DNA of 64,000 nucleotides, taken from Actinopolymorpha pittospori (lineage in GTDB: Bacteria > Actinomycetota > Actinomycetes > Propionibacteriales > Actinopolymorphaceae). How positions within the stretch are numbered: position 1 is the first letter of the stretch; each line of letters begins with the position of its first letter. This document shows, piece by piece, positions 45,856-53,350 of this stretch. Under the pieces are notes generated by a model, which worked only from the letters and a program-made list of their open reading frames with translations, was not told the DNA's origin and made no database searches. The DNA lies in contig NZ_JADBEM010000001.1 of the NCBI RefSeq assembly GCF_014873875.1, forward strand, positions 4,650,001-4,714,000. The letters are read 5' to 3'. A program made the translations under genes and the position numbers.

Positions 45856-46794
45856 ATGCAGGTACCAAGCCGGGTCTGGTTGCGCGAGGTGGGGCCGCGG
45901 GACGGCCTGCAGAACGAACCACCCGTGCCGACCGCGGGGAAGATCGAGCTCCTGGACGCCCTGTCGAAGACCGGCCTGCGCCGGATCGAGGCGGTGAGCT
46001 TCGTCCACCCGAGAGCCATCCCGCAGATGGGCGACGCCGCGGAGGTCTGGGCGGCGATCACCAGAAGCCCCGACGTCACATACTCCGCGCTCGTACCCAA
46101 TCTGGTCGGCGCGCGGCGCGCCGTCGACGCCGGGGTACGCGAGATCGAGGTGGTCGTCTCCGCCTCCGACTCCCACAACCGCGCCAACCTCAACCGGACG
46201 ACGCGTGAGTCACTGGAGGAGCTGGGTCCGATCATCGCGCTCGCCCACGACAACGGTGCCCGCTGCCAGGTCATCGTCGCGACGTCCTGGGGTTGTCCGT
46301 ACGAAGGGGACGTTCCGGTCGAACGCACCCTCGGCGTCGCGCAGGTCGCGCTGGAGGCGGGCGCCGACGCGCTGGCGTACGGCGACACCACCGGCATGGC
46401 CACGCCCACCCGGGTGGAGGATCTCGTCGGCCCGACCCAGCAACGCTTCGCCGGCACTCCCTTGTTGTTGCACTTCCACAACACCCGCGGCACCGGTCTC
46501 GCCAACCTGCTGACGGCGCTGCGGATGGGTGTCACGGAGTTCGACGCGAGTGTCGGCGGACTCGGTGGGTGCCCCTACGCGCCGGGCGCGAGCGGCAACA
46601 TCGCGACCGAGGAAGTCGTCCACATGCTCGAGGACATGGGCGTCGAGACCGGTGTCAACCTCGGCCTGCTGCTGGACGTCGCGGCCCGCGCCGAACAGCT
46701 CGTGGGGCACGAGGTGCCCTCCCAGGTCCTGCGGGCCGGACCGCGCAGCCGGACGGTCCCCTACCCCGAGGCCGCCGAGGAACCCGCTGGTTAG
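45856..46794 (+). CDS. mvaB: hydroxymethylglutaryl-CoA lyase
   Basis: Cleaves HMG-CoA to acetoacetate and acetyl-CoA, the last step of leucine breakdown. 312 residues, a DRE-TIM metallolyase barrel. The N-terminal motif VGPRDGLQNE is at residues 12-21, SWGCPYEGDV near 145, HFHNTRGTGLANL near 210, and the signature loop GGLGGCPYAPGASGNIATE near 235 holds the catalytic Cys. ATG 45856 has GGGGAGG 8 nt upstream; an in-frame GTG at 45847 is weaker. It follows the HD-domain gene by 85 bp. The hydratase, lyase and the MerR-controlled dehydrogenase/carboxyltransferase pair would together cover isovaleryl-CoA to acetoacetate. Confidence 0.93.
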   Translation: MQVPSRVWLREVGPRDGLQNEPPVPTAGKIELLDALSKTGLRRIEAVSFVHPRAIPQMGDAAEVWAAITRSPDVTYSALVPNLVGARRAVDAGVREIEVVVSASDSHNRANLNRTTRESLEELGPIIALAHDNGARCQVIVATSWGCPYEGDVPVERTLGVAQVALEAGADALAYGDTTGMATPTRVEDLVGPTQQRFAGTPLLLHFHNTRGTGLANLLTALRMGVTEFDASVGGLGGCPYAPGASGNIATEEVVHMLEDMGVETGVNLGLLLDVAARAEQLVGHEVPSQVLRAGPRSRTVPYPEAAEEPAG

Positions 46795-46812
46795 GGGTGG
46801 GCTGGCGGGTGG

Positions 46813-47382
46813 TCAGTACCCGTCCGGGGTCACGCTGACCGTCGGCGTCGGCTGCGGAGACGCGCCGCCGCCGAGCGCCGCGACCGCGTGCCAGGTGTAG
46901 GACACTCCGCGGTAGCTGTCGACGATGCCGTTGCCGCGCAGGGTTCCACGGCTCGCGTCCTTGGTCGAGGTGTACAACGGCCGGCCGTTGAGCGCGAGTT
47001 GGACGGTGTTGTCCGGCCGGCGCACGGCGCTGAAGGTGCCGTTGATCCCCTCGATCTTGCTCGGCACCTCCTCGGCGGTGACGATCACCGGCCGCCAGAT
47101 ACTCGTGCAGTCCGACCCGCAGCGGATCTGCCTCGAGGTGTCGACGTTGTTCGTGTAGAGCGTGCGCCCCCGGGCGTCGACCACCAGTCGGCTGATCCCG
47201 GTGACGTCGAGGGTGCCGACCTTGGGGTCGGACCCGGTGCCCGTACCGGGTGACTCCGAGGACGACGGGGAGGATCCCTGGCAGGCGACGAGCATGGTCG
47301 CGGCGAGGGTTCCACCAAGGCTCGCCAACAGGAACCGTGTCGCCCGCATCGTCGTGGGTGTCGTACGTCGTGTCGGCCCCAT
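46813..47382 (-). CDS. secreted-repeat lipoprotein (COG4315 type)
   Basis: 189-residue lipoprotein of a family, common in actinomycetes, with tandem repeats of about 45 residues of unknown function. The signal peptide has a lipobox ending LVAC near residue 34, followed by a Ser/Gly/Pro-rich linker. Two repeat units are visible: VVDARGRTLYTNNVDTS, with a Cys pair in RCGSDCTSIWRPV, and VQLALNGRPLYTSTKDAS, with the WHAV ending. ATG 47382 has AAGGGA about 9 nt upstream; further in-frame starts at 47424 and 47349 exist. It should be anchored on the outer face of the membrane. It is convergent with mvaB. Confidence 0.85.
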   Translation of the reverse strand: MGPTRRTTPTTMRATRFLLASLGGTLAATMLVACQGSSPSSSESPGTGTGSDPKVGTLDVTGISRLVVDARGRTLYTNNVDTSRQIRCGSDCTSIWRPVIVTAEEVPSKIEGINGTFSAVRRPDNTVQLALNGRPLYTSTKDASRGTLRGNGIVDSYRGVSYTWHAVAALGGGASPQPTPTVSVTPDGY

Positions 47383-47619
47383 CGAGATGTCCCTTCTACG
47401 GCCGGACGCAACCCGCCGGGCCACCCGCTTCGACGGACCAACGCCAGGTCATCGGAGGCTGGAGAGGCGCGCGCGAACCGGGCATCGGTGGCGTCTGGGT
47501 GCCCCGTTGCCGCGTCGTACCGCTCTCGACCTACCCAGCCGTTTCCGGGCTCTAACCGGGGCGGCGGCCGACTCGCCCGACACGCGGACGGGGGAGGTCC
47601 GCCCCGCACCGGGAGTGGG

Positions 47620-48348
47620 TCAGGCGAACCAGAGGCGGGCCACGGCGTCCCGGGCGAGGAGGAATCCGGCGATCGCGAGCACCCAGCCGGTCGCGGTGGT
47701 GGCGTGCCGGCTCAACCAGCCGTTCAACCGCTCCAGGATGGGGCGTACGCGTGCCGCCGCCGCGACGCGCCCCAGCAGCAGAACCAGCGCCGGGAGCACC
47801 ATGACCACGCAGTACCCGGCGAGCAGGACGGCGAGGTCGGGCCAGTTCACCCCCGAGGTGGTCAGTAGGCCGATGGCGGCGAGGTAGGGCAGCATCGTGG
47901 CCACCTCCAGGACGGCGGCCGTGAGCGCCAGCGCCACCAGCCAGCCGACCGAGGAGTCGCCCGCCGTCACCCGCCCCCGCCAGCGGTTCAACCGTCCGGC
48001 CGAGTCGCCTCGCCGCCGTTTCGGATCGAACCGGAAGCTCCACGCGAACACCCCGACCCCGAGCGCGAGCTGGGCGTAGAGCACGGCGCTGGTGTCGAAC
48101 GCGCGGCCGAGTGGCCCGGCCAGCACGTCCGCGCCGGTGACCAGGAGGACGCCGACGCCGAAGTAGAACGCCGCGATCGTGGCGAGGTAGAGGAGGGGGC
48201 GGCCGACCCGGAGTCGTCGGGGTGAGAGCAGGAGCCAGACCGGGATGACCAGCGTGCCGATGCTGGTGCTGTCCACCAACGCCAGCCCGGCCAGTGACAG
48301 CAGAAGTTCCGTACTCACCGGGCCCCCCCGCGGGATGATCTCCGTCAT
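47620..48348 (-). CDS. GAP-family (Sap-like) membrane protein
   Basis: 242-residue integral membrane protein with about six helices, of the GAP/sulfolipid-1-addressing-protein family. Homologues in mycobacteria move or organise cell-envelope lipids. Seen: LALVDSTSIGTLVIPVWLLL at the start, GWLVALALTAAVLEVATMLP in the middle, and an ATP-independent hydrophobic C terminus. It is translationally coupled to the TetR gene: its ATG overlaps the TetR TGA (ATGA at 48345-48348). GTG 48318, after a G-rich stretch, is an alternative start. It is probably controlled by that TetR repressor. Confidence 0.85.
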   Translation of the reverse strand: MTEIIPRGGPVSTELLLSLAGLALVDSTSIGTLVIPVWLLLSPRRLRVGRPLLYLATIAAFYFGVGVLLVTGADVLAGPLGRAFDTSAVLYAQLALGVGVFAWSFRFDPKRRRGDSAGRLNRWRGRVTAGDSSVGWLVALALTAAVLEVATMLPYLAAIGLLTTSGVNWPDLAVLLAGYCVVMVLPALVLLLGRVAAAARVRPILERLNGWLSRHATTATGWVLAIAGFLLARDAVARLWFA

Positions 48349-48956
48349 GGCGCGCCGGCCCCCGTGTCGGCGAAGAGCCGGTCGACGTAGGACTCCAACG
48401 CCCGGACTCCGGTCGCCGGCGGTAGGGCGTCCGGATCGCCCACCATGTCGACCACCAGTCCGTCGAGGAAGGCTGCCAGCATCAGCGCCTCCCGGTCCGG
48501 ATCGAGACGGGCCGGCGCCTCGCCGGTCGACTGGGCGAACCGGAGCGCCTCGGCGCATCGCTCCCGGATCTCCTTCATCCCCTCGGCATGGCCACGCGCG
48601 AGCGCGGGATCGACCGCGGCGCGGGCGATGTAGGCGAGCCACATCCGGCTCTCGAAGACCCGCTCCTCGTCCACGGGCAGGAAGGTCGCCAGCATCCGCA
48701 CCAGGGTCGTGCGCACCGAGTCGCTCGGCTCGACCGACCGCACCCGCTCGACGGTCCGCTCCCACAGGTGGCGGAAGGCGAAGTGGAGGAGCTGGTCCTT
48801 GGTCTGGAAGTAGCGCTGGATCAGGCCGACGGATGTGCCGGCGGCCGCGGCCACCCGGCTGAGGCTGGCGCCTTCGACGCCTTCCTTCGCCACCACGGCC
48901 AGGAGGGCGGTCGCTACCTGGCGACGACGGTGGTCGGGCTCCGCCGGCTTCGTCAT
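48345..48956 (-). CDS. TetR/AcrR-family repressor
   Basis: 203-residue repressor. The N-terminal helix-turn-helix is ATALLAVVAKEGVEGASLSR, then AAAAGTSVGLIQRYFQTKDQ (residues 14-55); the C-terminal domain is a ligand-binding, TetR_C-type helical bundle. ATG 48956. An AT-rich palindrome lies just upstream of the start and is the probable operator. The GAP-family gene overlaps its stop codon, so the two form one operon. It is divergent from the two-component system. The ligand is unknown. Confidence 0.92.
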   Translation of the reverse strand: MTKPAEPDHRRRQVATALLAVVAKEGVEGASLSRVAAAAGTSVGLIQRYFQTKDQLLHFAFRHLWERTVERVRSVEPSDSVRTTLVRMLATFLPVDEERVFESRMWLAYIARAAVDPALARGHAEGMKEIRERCAEALRFAQSTGEAPARLDPDREALMLAAFLDGLVVDMVGDPDALPPATGVRALESYVDRLFADTGAGAP

Positions 48957-48962
48957 GCAATA

Positions 48963-48982
48963 GAAAATACGGTCATATTTTC
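48963..48982. promoter_or_regulatory. AT-rich palindromic operator of the TetR/GAP operon
   Basis: 20-bp inverted repeat with 8 of 10 pairs matching, arms GAAAATA and TATTTTC. It starts 7 nt upstream of the TetR ATG and is strikingly AT-rich for this genome. It likely overlaps the promoter. Confidence 0.7.
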
Positions 48983-49081
48983 TCCCGGTCAACGCACGTC
49001 GCGGGACCGGGGACGCGGACCCGGATGGCGCGCCGTGACGGACCGGGGTCGGGTGAGCGCGACGCCGTCGGGCCGTCGCCG

Positions 49082-49087
49082 TACCAT
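49082..49087 (+). promoter_or_regulatory. -10 element of leaderless response regulator gene
   Basis: TACCAT, 6 nt before the ATG at 49094. It supports the long N-terminal form of the protein. Confidence 0.5.
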
Positions 49088-49093
49088 CGCCCC

Positions 49094-49951
49094 ATGACGA
49101 GGAGCGGGTCGGTGGTGAGCGAGCAGACTGGTCGGCGTGGGACGAACCGGCCGCGGGGCGAGCGTGATACCGAACGCGACCAGGACGGCCTGAGCGGGTC
49201 GATGGGAGGCGAGCAGACCGCACGGCGTGGCGCCAGCCGCCCGCGCGGCGAAGCCGAGCAGTCCCACTCGATCCTGCTCGCCGAAGACGATCCCGCGATC
49301 TCCGATCCGCTGGCCCGGGCCCTGCGCCGCGAGGGCTACGAGGTCGAGGTGACGTCGGAGGGGGAGTCCGCCCTGGTCTCGCTGTCGGGCGGCGGGTTCG
49401 ATCTCGTCGTCCTCGACCTCGGCCTTCCCGACGTGGACGGCCTGGAGGTCTGTCGACGGCTGCGGGTGGACGGCAACCGGGTGTCGGTGCTCGTCCTCAC
49501 CGCCCGGGCCGACGAGGTGGACACGGTCGTCGGGCTGGACGCCGGTGCCGACGACTACGTGACGAAGCCCTTCCGGCTGGCCGAGCTGCTGGCCAGGGTG
49601 CGGGCGCTGCTGCGGCGGGGCAAGCCCGAGCAGTGGTCGGAGTCGCAGGTGGAGAGCGACGGTGCGGGCGTCCGCATCGACGCGGAGTCGCGCCGAGCCT
49701 GGCTGGACGGCGACGAACTGCACCTCACCGCGAAGGAGTTCGACCTGCTTCGCGTCCTCGTGCGTGAAATGGGTCGCGTGGTGACCCGTGACCAGCTGAT
49801 GCGTGAGGTGTGGGAGACCACCTGGTGGTCCTCGACCAAGACTCTCGACATGCACATCTCCTGGCTGCGTCGAAAACTGGGCGATGACGCCTCCGACCCG
49901 CGGTTCATCACGACGGTGCGCGGAGTCGGGTTCCGGTTCGAACGCGGCTGA
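49094..49951 (+). CDS. OmpR-family response regulator with N-terminal extension
   Basis: 285-residue DNA-binding response regulator. The receiver domain starts at about residue 56 (SILLAEDDPAIS); phospho-acceptor Asp is in VVLDLGLPDVDG near 110, the Lys in TKPFRLAEL near 160. A winged-helix OmpR domain follows (LTAKEFDLLRVLVREMGRVV, then VRGVGFRFERG). The first ~55 residues are an unusual extension with two imperfect repeats, SEQTGRRGTNRPRGE and GEQTARRGASRPRGE, Arg-rich and probably disordered. If translation began later, only the receiver and DNA-binding parts would be made. The histidine kinase gene follows after 4 bp. Confidence 0.9.
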   Translation: MTRSGSVVSEQTGRRGTNRPRGERDTERDQDGLSGSMGGEQTARRGASRPRGEAEQSHSILLAEDDPAISDPLARALRREGYEVEVTSEGESALVSLSGGGFDLVVLDLGLPDVDGLEVCRRLRVDGNRVSVLVLTARADEVDTVVGLDAGADDYVTKPFRLAELLARVRALLRRGKPEQWSESQVESDGAGVRIDAESRRAWLDGDELHLTAKEFDLLRVLVREMGRVVTRDQLMREVWETTWWSSTKTLDMHISWLRRKLGDDASDPRFITTVRGVGFRFERG

Positions 49952-49955
49952 TTCG

Positions 49956-51026
49956 ATGCGTCGCCGGCTCGTCGTCACCACGGTCGTGATCGCGGTCGTC
50001 ACCGCGACCCTGTTCGCGCTGCCGATCATCGCGTTCAACAGCCACTACTTCGGCAGTGGCTGGACCGAGCGTGTCACGCTGCTCGGCTTCGGTGTGGTCG
50101 CCGTCCTGGTCGCCATCGCGATCGGGGTGTGGCAGGCGCGACGCCTGTCGCAGTCCCTGGTCGAACTCGCCGAGGCCGCCGAACGCCTGGGCTCCGGCGA
50201 CCCCCGGCCCCACCGCCACCGGTACGGCCTGGCCGAGCTGGATCGGGTGGCGGGCGCCCTCGAGCAGAGCGCGACCCGGATCGGGGACATGCTCGCCGCC
50301 GAACGCCAGCTCTCCCAGGACGCCTCGCACCAGCTGCGCTCCCCGCTGACCGCGCTGTCGATGCGGCTGGAGGAGATCCTCGCGATCAAGGACCCCGCCG
50401 TGATGCGTGAGGAGGCCGGTATCGCGCTCGGCCAGGTCGAGCGCCTGTCCCACGTCGTAGATCGGCTGCTGTCGCAGAGCCGGGACTCCCACGTCGCCCA
50501 GCAGACGCTGGTCGACGTCGACCACGTCGTACGCCAGCAGGTGGCCGAGTGGCGCCCCGCCTACGACCGGGTCGACCGGCGGATCGAGGTGACCGGCGAG
50601 GACGGCCTGTCGGTGGCCGCGACGCCGGGGACGCTCGGCCACGTGCTGGCCACGTTGTTGGAGAACGCGCTCCACCACGGCGGCGGGACGGTCGTCGTAC
50701 GCCGGCGGATGACCGGGACGGCGCCAAGCGGCTCGGTCGTGGTGGAGGTGGCCGACGAGGGGCCCGGCGTTCCCGCCCAGTTGGGCCAGCGGGTCTTCGA
50801 ACGCGCGGTCAGCGGCCGCAGCGGCACCGGCCTCGGCCTCGCGCTGGCCCGGGACCTCGCCGAGGCGGGCGGCGGCCGGCTGGAACTCATCTCCAGGAAG
50901 CCCGCGATCTTCGCGGTCTTCCTGCCTCGTGGCGACGCGGGGGATCAGGCCGCGGAGGACACCCGCGGGTCGGAACCGTCCGCTTCCCTGACGGCGACCG
51001 GGGTCCGAAAGACGAAGCGCCGGTAG
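49956..51026 (+). CDS. sensor histidine kinase
   Basis: 356-residue membrane kinase. Two helices (about residues 5-27 and 43-63) enclose a short periplasmic loop of ~17 residues, so it lacks a large extracellular sensor. A HAMP-like linker follows, then the dimerisation box DASHQLRSPLTALSM with the phospho-accepting His near residue 127. The ATPase part has LLENALHHGG (N box), DEGPGVP (G1) and SGTGLGLAL (G2). It starts 4 bp after the response regulator stop codon, so they form one operon. Its last ~82 bp overlap the end of the convergent GtrA gene on the other strand. The stimulus is unknown. Confidence 0.92.
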   Translation: MRRRLVVTTVVIAVVTATLFALPIIAFNSHYFGSGWTERVTLLGFGVVAVLVAIAIGVWQARRLSQSLVELAEAAERLGSGDPRPHRHRYGLAELDRVAGALEQSATRIGDMLAAERQLSQDASHQLRSPLTALSMRLEEILAIKDPAVMREEAGIALGQVERLSHVVDRLLSQSRDSHVAQQTLVDVDHVVRQQVAEWRPAYDRVDRRIEVTGEDGLSVAATPGTLGHVLATLLENALHHGGGTVVVRRRMTGTAPSGSVVVEVADEGPGVPAQLGQRVFERAVSGRSGTGLGLALARDLAEAGGGRLELISRKPAIFAVFLPRGDAGDQAAEDTRGSEPSASLTATGVRKTKRR

Positions 51027-51445
51027 GACCAGAAGCGGATCAACGTGCCGAGCCCGATCCCGACCAGGTTGGCGATCACGTTGGAGACCGGATCGTGCAG
51101 GTCGAGGGTGTAGTTGACGAAGGCCAGGATCGCGAGGTTGAGGACGAGCGCGGCGGTGTTCAGCACGAAGAACAACGCGTACTCGTGGTGGAGCGCCCGG
51201 CGTTCCCGATCGCGCCAGGTCCAGTGCCGGTTGCCGACGTAGGCGACCACGGTCGCGACGACGACGGAGATCGTCCGGGCGGTGAGCGGCTTGTGCTCGA
51301 GCGGCCCGTGATGGTCGAAGCCGTAACGCAGCAGGCTGAACCCACCGAGGTCGACGACGAAGGCGATCGCGCCGACCGCACCGAACTTCGCGACTTCTCC
51401 CGCGAGGAGCCGCATCCTGCGGGCGAGCGCGGCAGTGAGCTTCAC
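50945..51445 (-). CDS. GtrA-family membrane protein
   Basis: 166-residue protein with four predicted membrane helices. The family flips or helps transfer undecaprenyl-linked sugars for envelope glycans. Seen: KFGAVGAIAFVVDLGGFSLL near residue 20, SVVVATVVAYVGNRHWTW near 60 and the end IRFWSYRRFVFRTP near 140, all typical. The C-terminal ~20 residues are polar and overlap the histidine kinase 3' end. GTG 51445 has GAGG upstream. A homologue sits, as I recall, next to purK in M. tuberculosis (Rv3277), the same place as here. Confidence 0.9.
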   Translation of the reverse strand: MKLTAALARRMRLLAGEVAKFGAVGAIAFVVDLGGFSLLRYGFDHHGPLEHKPLTARTISVVVATVVAYVGNRHWTWRDRERRALHHEYALFFVLNTAALVLNLAILAFVNYTLDLHDPVSNVIANLVGIGLGTLIRFWSYRRFVFRTPVAVREADGSDPRVSSAA

Positions 51446-51557
51446 GGGACCTCGGTCAGGCGGTGTGGGCGGACGGTGGAACCGTCGGAGCTTACCTGGA
51501 CTCTCCGGACAACCGCGCCCAGACCCGCCCGCCCAGGCTGAACCCGATGCCGGCAGG

Positions 51558-51563
51558 TAGCCT
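51558..51563 (+). promoter_or_regulatory. -10 element of leaderless purK promoter
   Basis: TAGCCT, 7 nt before the GTG at 51571. It argues for that GTG over the upstream in-frame ATG at 51547. Confidence 0.5.
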
Positions 51564-51570
51564 CCGGGAC

Positions 51571-52728
51571 GTGTCCAACCTCGTAGGAGTCCCGACCGTA
51601 GGGATGATCGGCGGCGGCCAACTCGCCCGGATGACGCACCAGGCCGGGATCGGCCTGGGCGTGCGGTTCGAGGTCCTCGCCGAGGGACCCGACGTGTCGG
51701 CAGCGCAGGTCGCCCGTTATGTGACCGTTGGTGACTACCGCGACCTCCGTACGCTCCAGGACTTCGCCGCCGGCTGCGACGTCGTGACCTTCGACCACGA
51801 GCACGTGCCGACCGAGCACCTGCACCGCATGGTCGACGCCGGGGTCACCGTCCGACCAGGCCCCGACGCCCTGGTCTACGCCCAGGACAAGGGCGCGATG
51901 CGGGAGCGGCTCGGCGCGCTCGGCGTTCCCTGCCCCCGCAACAGACCGGTCGCCGACGTCGGCGACCTCGACGTGGCCGCCAAGGAGCTGGGCGGCTGGC
52001 CGCTGGTGCTGAAGACGACCCGGGGTGGGTACGACGGCAAGGGCGTCTGGGTGGTCGACGACGCCGCCGCCGCGGAGGCCACGGGGGTGTTCTCGGCAGG
52101 GATCCCGGTGATCGCCGAGGAGCGGGTCGACTTCGCCCGCGAGCTCTCCGCGATCGTCGCCCGGTCGCCGTCCGGCCAGGCGATCGCCTACCCGGTGGTC
52201 GAGTCCGTCCAACGGGACGGCGTATGCCACGAGGTGATCGCGCCCGCGCCCGGGCTGCCCGAGCACCTCGCGCTGCAGGCCCAGGGCATCGCCCTGCAGG
52301 TCGCCGGGGAGTTGGGCGTCATCGGCATCCTCGCTGTGGAGCTGTTCGAGACGCGGGACGGCCGCATACTCGTCAACGAGTTGGCGATGCGGCCGCACAA
52401 CACCGGCCACTGGAGCATCGACGGCGCGGTGACGAGCCAGTTCGAAAACCACCTCCGCGCGGTCCTCGACCTGCCGCTCGGGTCGCCCCGGCCGCGGGCC
52501 CCGTGGACGGTCATGGTCAACATCCTCGGCGGCGAGTACCCCGACATGCACAAGGGCCTGCTGCACTGCCTCGCGCGTGACCCCGGTCTGCGTGTCCACC
52601 TGTACGGCAAGGAGGTCCGGCCGGGTCGCAAGGTCGGCCACGTGACCGCCTTCGGTGACGACCTCGACGTCGTACGCGAGCGAGCCCGCCACGCGGCCGC
52701 CTACCTCACGGGAGAGATCGATGAGTGA
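51571..52728 (+). CDS. purK: 5-(carboxyamino)imidazole ribonucleotide synthase
   Basis: Purine biosynthesis: ATP-dependent carboxylation of AIR to N5-CAIR. 385 residues with the ATP-grasp fold. VGMIGGGQLARM near residue 10, DVVTFDHEHVP near 70, the ATP-binding KTTRGGYDGKGVWVV near 150, ELSAIVARS near 195 and the metal site ILVNELAMRPHNTGHW near 270 are all present. GTG 51571 is preferred because of the TAGCCT hexamer. The purE start overlaps the purK stop by 8 bp, so the two are translationally coupled, as in most bacteria. Confidence 0.95.
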   Translation: MSNLVGVPTVGMIGGGQLARMTHQAGIGLGVRFEVLAEGPDVSAAQVARYVTVGDYRDLRTLQDFAAGCDVVTFDHEHVPTEHLHRMVDAGVTVRPGPDALVYAQDKGAMRERLGALGVPCPRNRPVADVGDLDVAAKELGGWPLVLKTTRGGYDGKGVWVVDDAAAAEATGVFSAGIPVIAEERVDFARELSAIVARSPSGQAIAYPVVESVQRDGVCHEVIAPAPGLPEHLALQAQGIALQVAGELGVIGILAVELFETRDGRILVNELAMRPHNTGHWSIDGAVTSQFENHLRAVLDLPLGSPRPRAPWTVMVNILGGEYPDMHKGLLHCLARDPGLRVHLYGKEVRPGRKVGHVTAFGDDLDVVRERARHAAAYLTGEIDE

Positions 52729-53257
52729 CGCGACGGAAGCATCGCCAGCGGCGGTCGGTGTCGTCATGGGCTCGGACTCCGACTGGCCCACGATGGAGGC
52801 CGCGACGAAGGCACTCGAGGAGTTCGCGGTGCCCTTCGAGGTCGGCGTCGTCTCGGCACACCGGATGCCTCGGGAGATGCTGGAGTACGCCGAGACCGCC
52901 GCGGGCCGCGGTCTGAAGGTGATCATCGCGGGTGCCGGCGGCGCCGCGCACCTGCCGGGCATGCTCGCGAGCATGACGCCACTTCCGGTCATCGGCGTTC
53001 CGGTCGCGTTGAAGCACCTCGACGGGTTGGACTCCCTCCTGTCCATCGTGCAGATGCCCGCCGGAGTTCCGGTCGCGACGGTCGCGGTGGGCAACGCCCG
53101 CAACGCCGGCCTGCTCGCGGTCCGCATCCTCGCCGCCACCGACGAGGGGCTGCGCGACCGCATGGTCGCCTTCCAGGCCGACCTGGAGGCGCAGGCCCGG
53201 GCGAAGGGCGAGGCGCTGAAGTCGCGGCGACGGACCCGCACCGTCGGTTTCGGCTGA
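52721..53257 (+). CDS. purE: 5-(carboxyamino)imidazole ribonucleotide mutase
   Basis: Converts N5-CAIR to CAIR, the step after PurK. 178 residues: class I PurE core with GVVMGSDSDWPTM at residues 13-25, VSAHRMPREM near 47, IIAGAGGAAHLPGM near 70 and NARNAGLLAVRIL near 130. The C terminus has a basic extension (KSRRRTRTVGFG). ATG 52721 overlaps the end of purK; GGGAGA lies about 6 nt upstream. No further purine gene follows. Confidence 0.96.
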   Translation: MSDATEASPAAVGVVMGSDSDWPTMEAATKALEEFAVPFEVGVVSAHRMPREMLEYAETAAGRGLKVIIAGAGGAAHLPGMLASMTPLPVIGVPVALKHLDGLDSLLSIVQMPAGVPVATVAVGNARNAGLLAVRILAATDEGLRDRMVAFQADLEAQARAKGEALKSRRRTRTVGFG

Positions 53258-53350
53258 CATCGGACTGACGTTCCGCCGACGGTCGTCTGAGGTCGACCGC
53301 TCCCGATCCGCCGTGGCAGGGTGAGACACCCGTACCTGGCGGAGGGCGTG

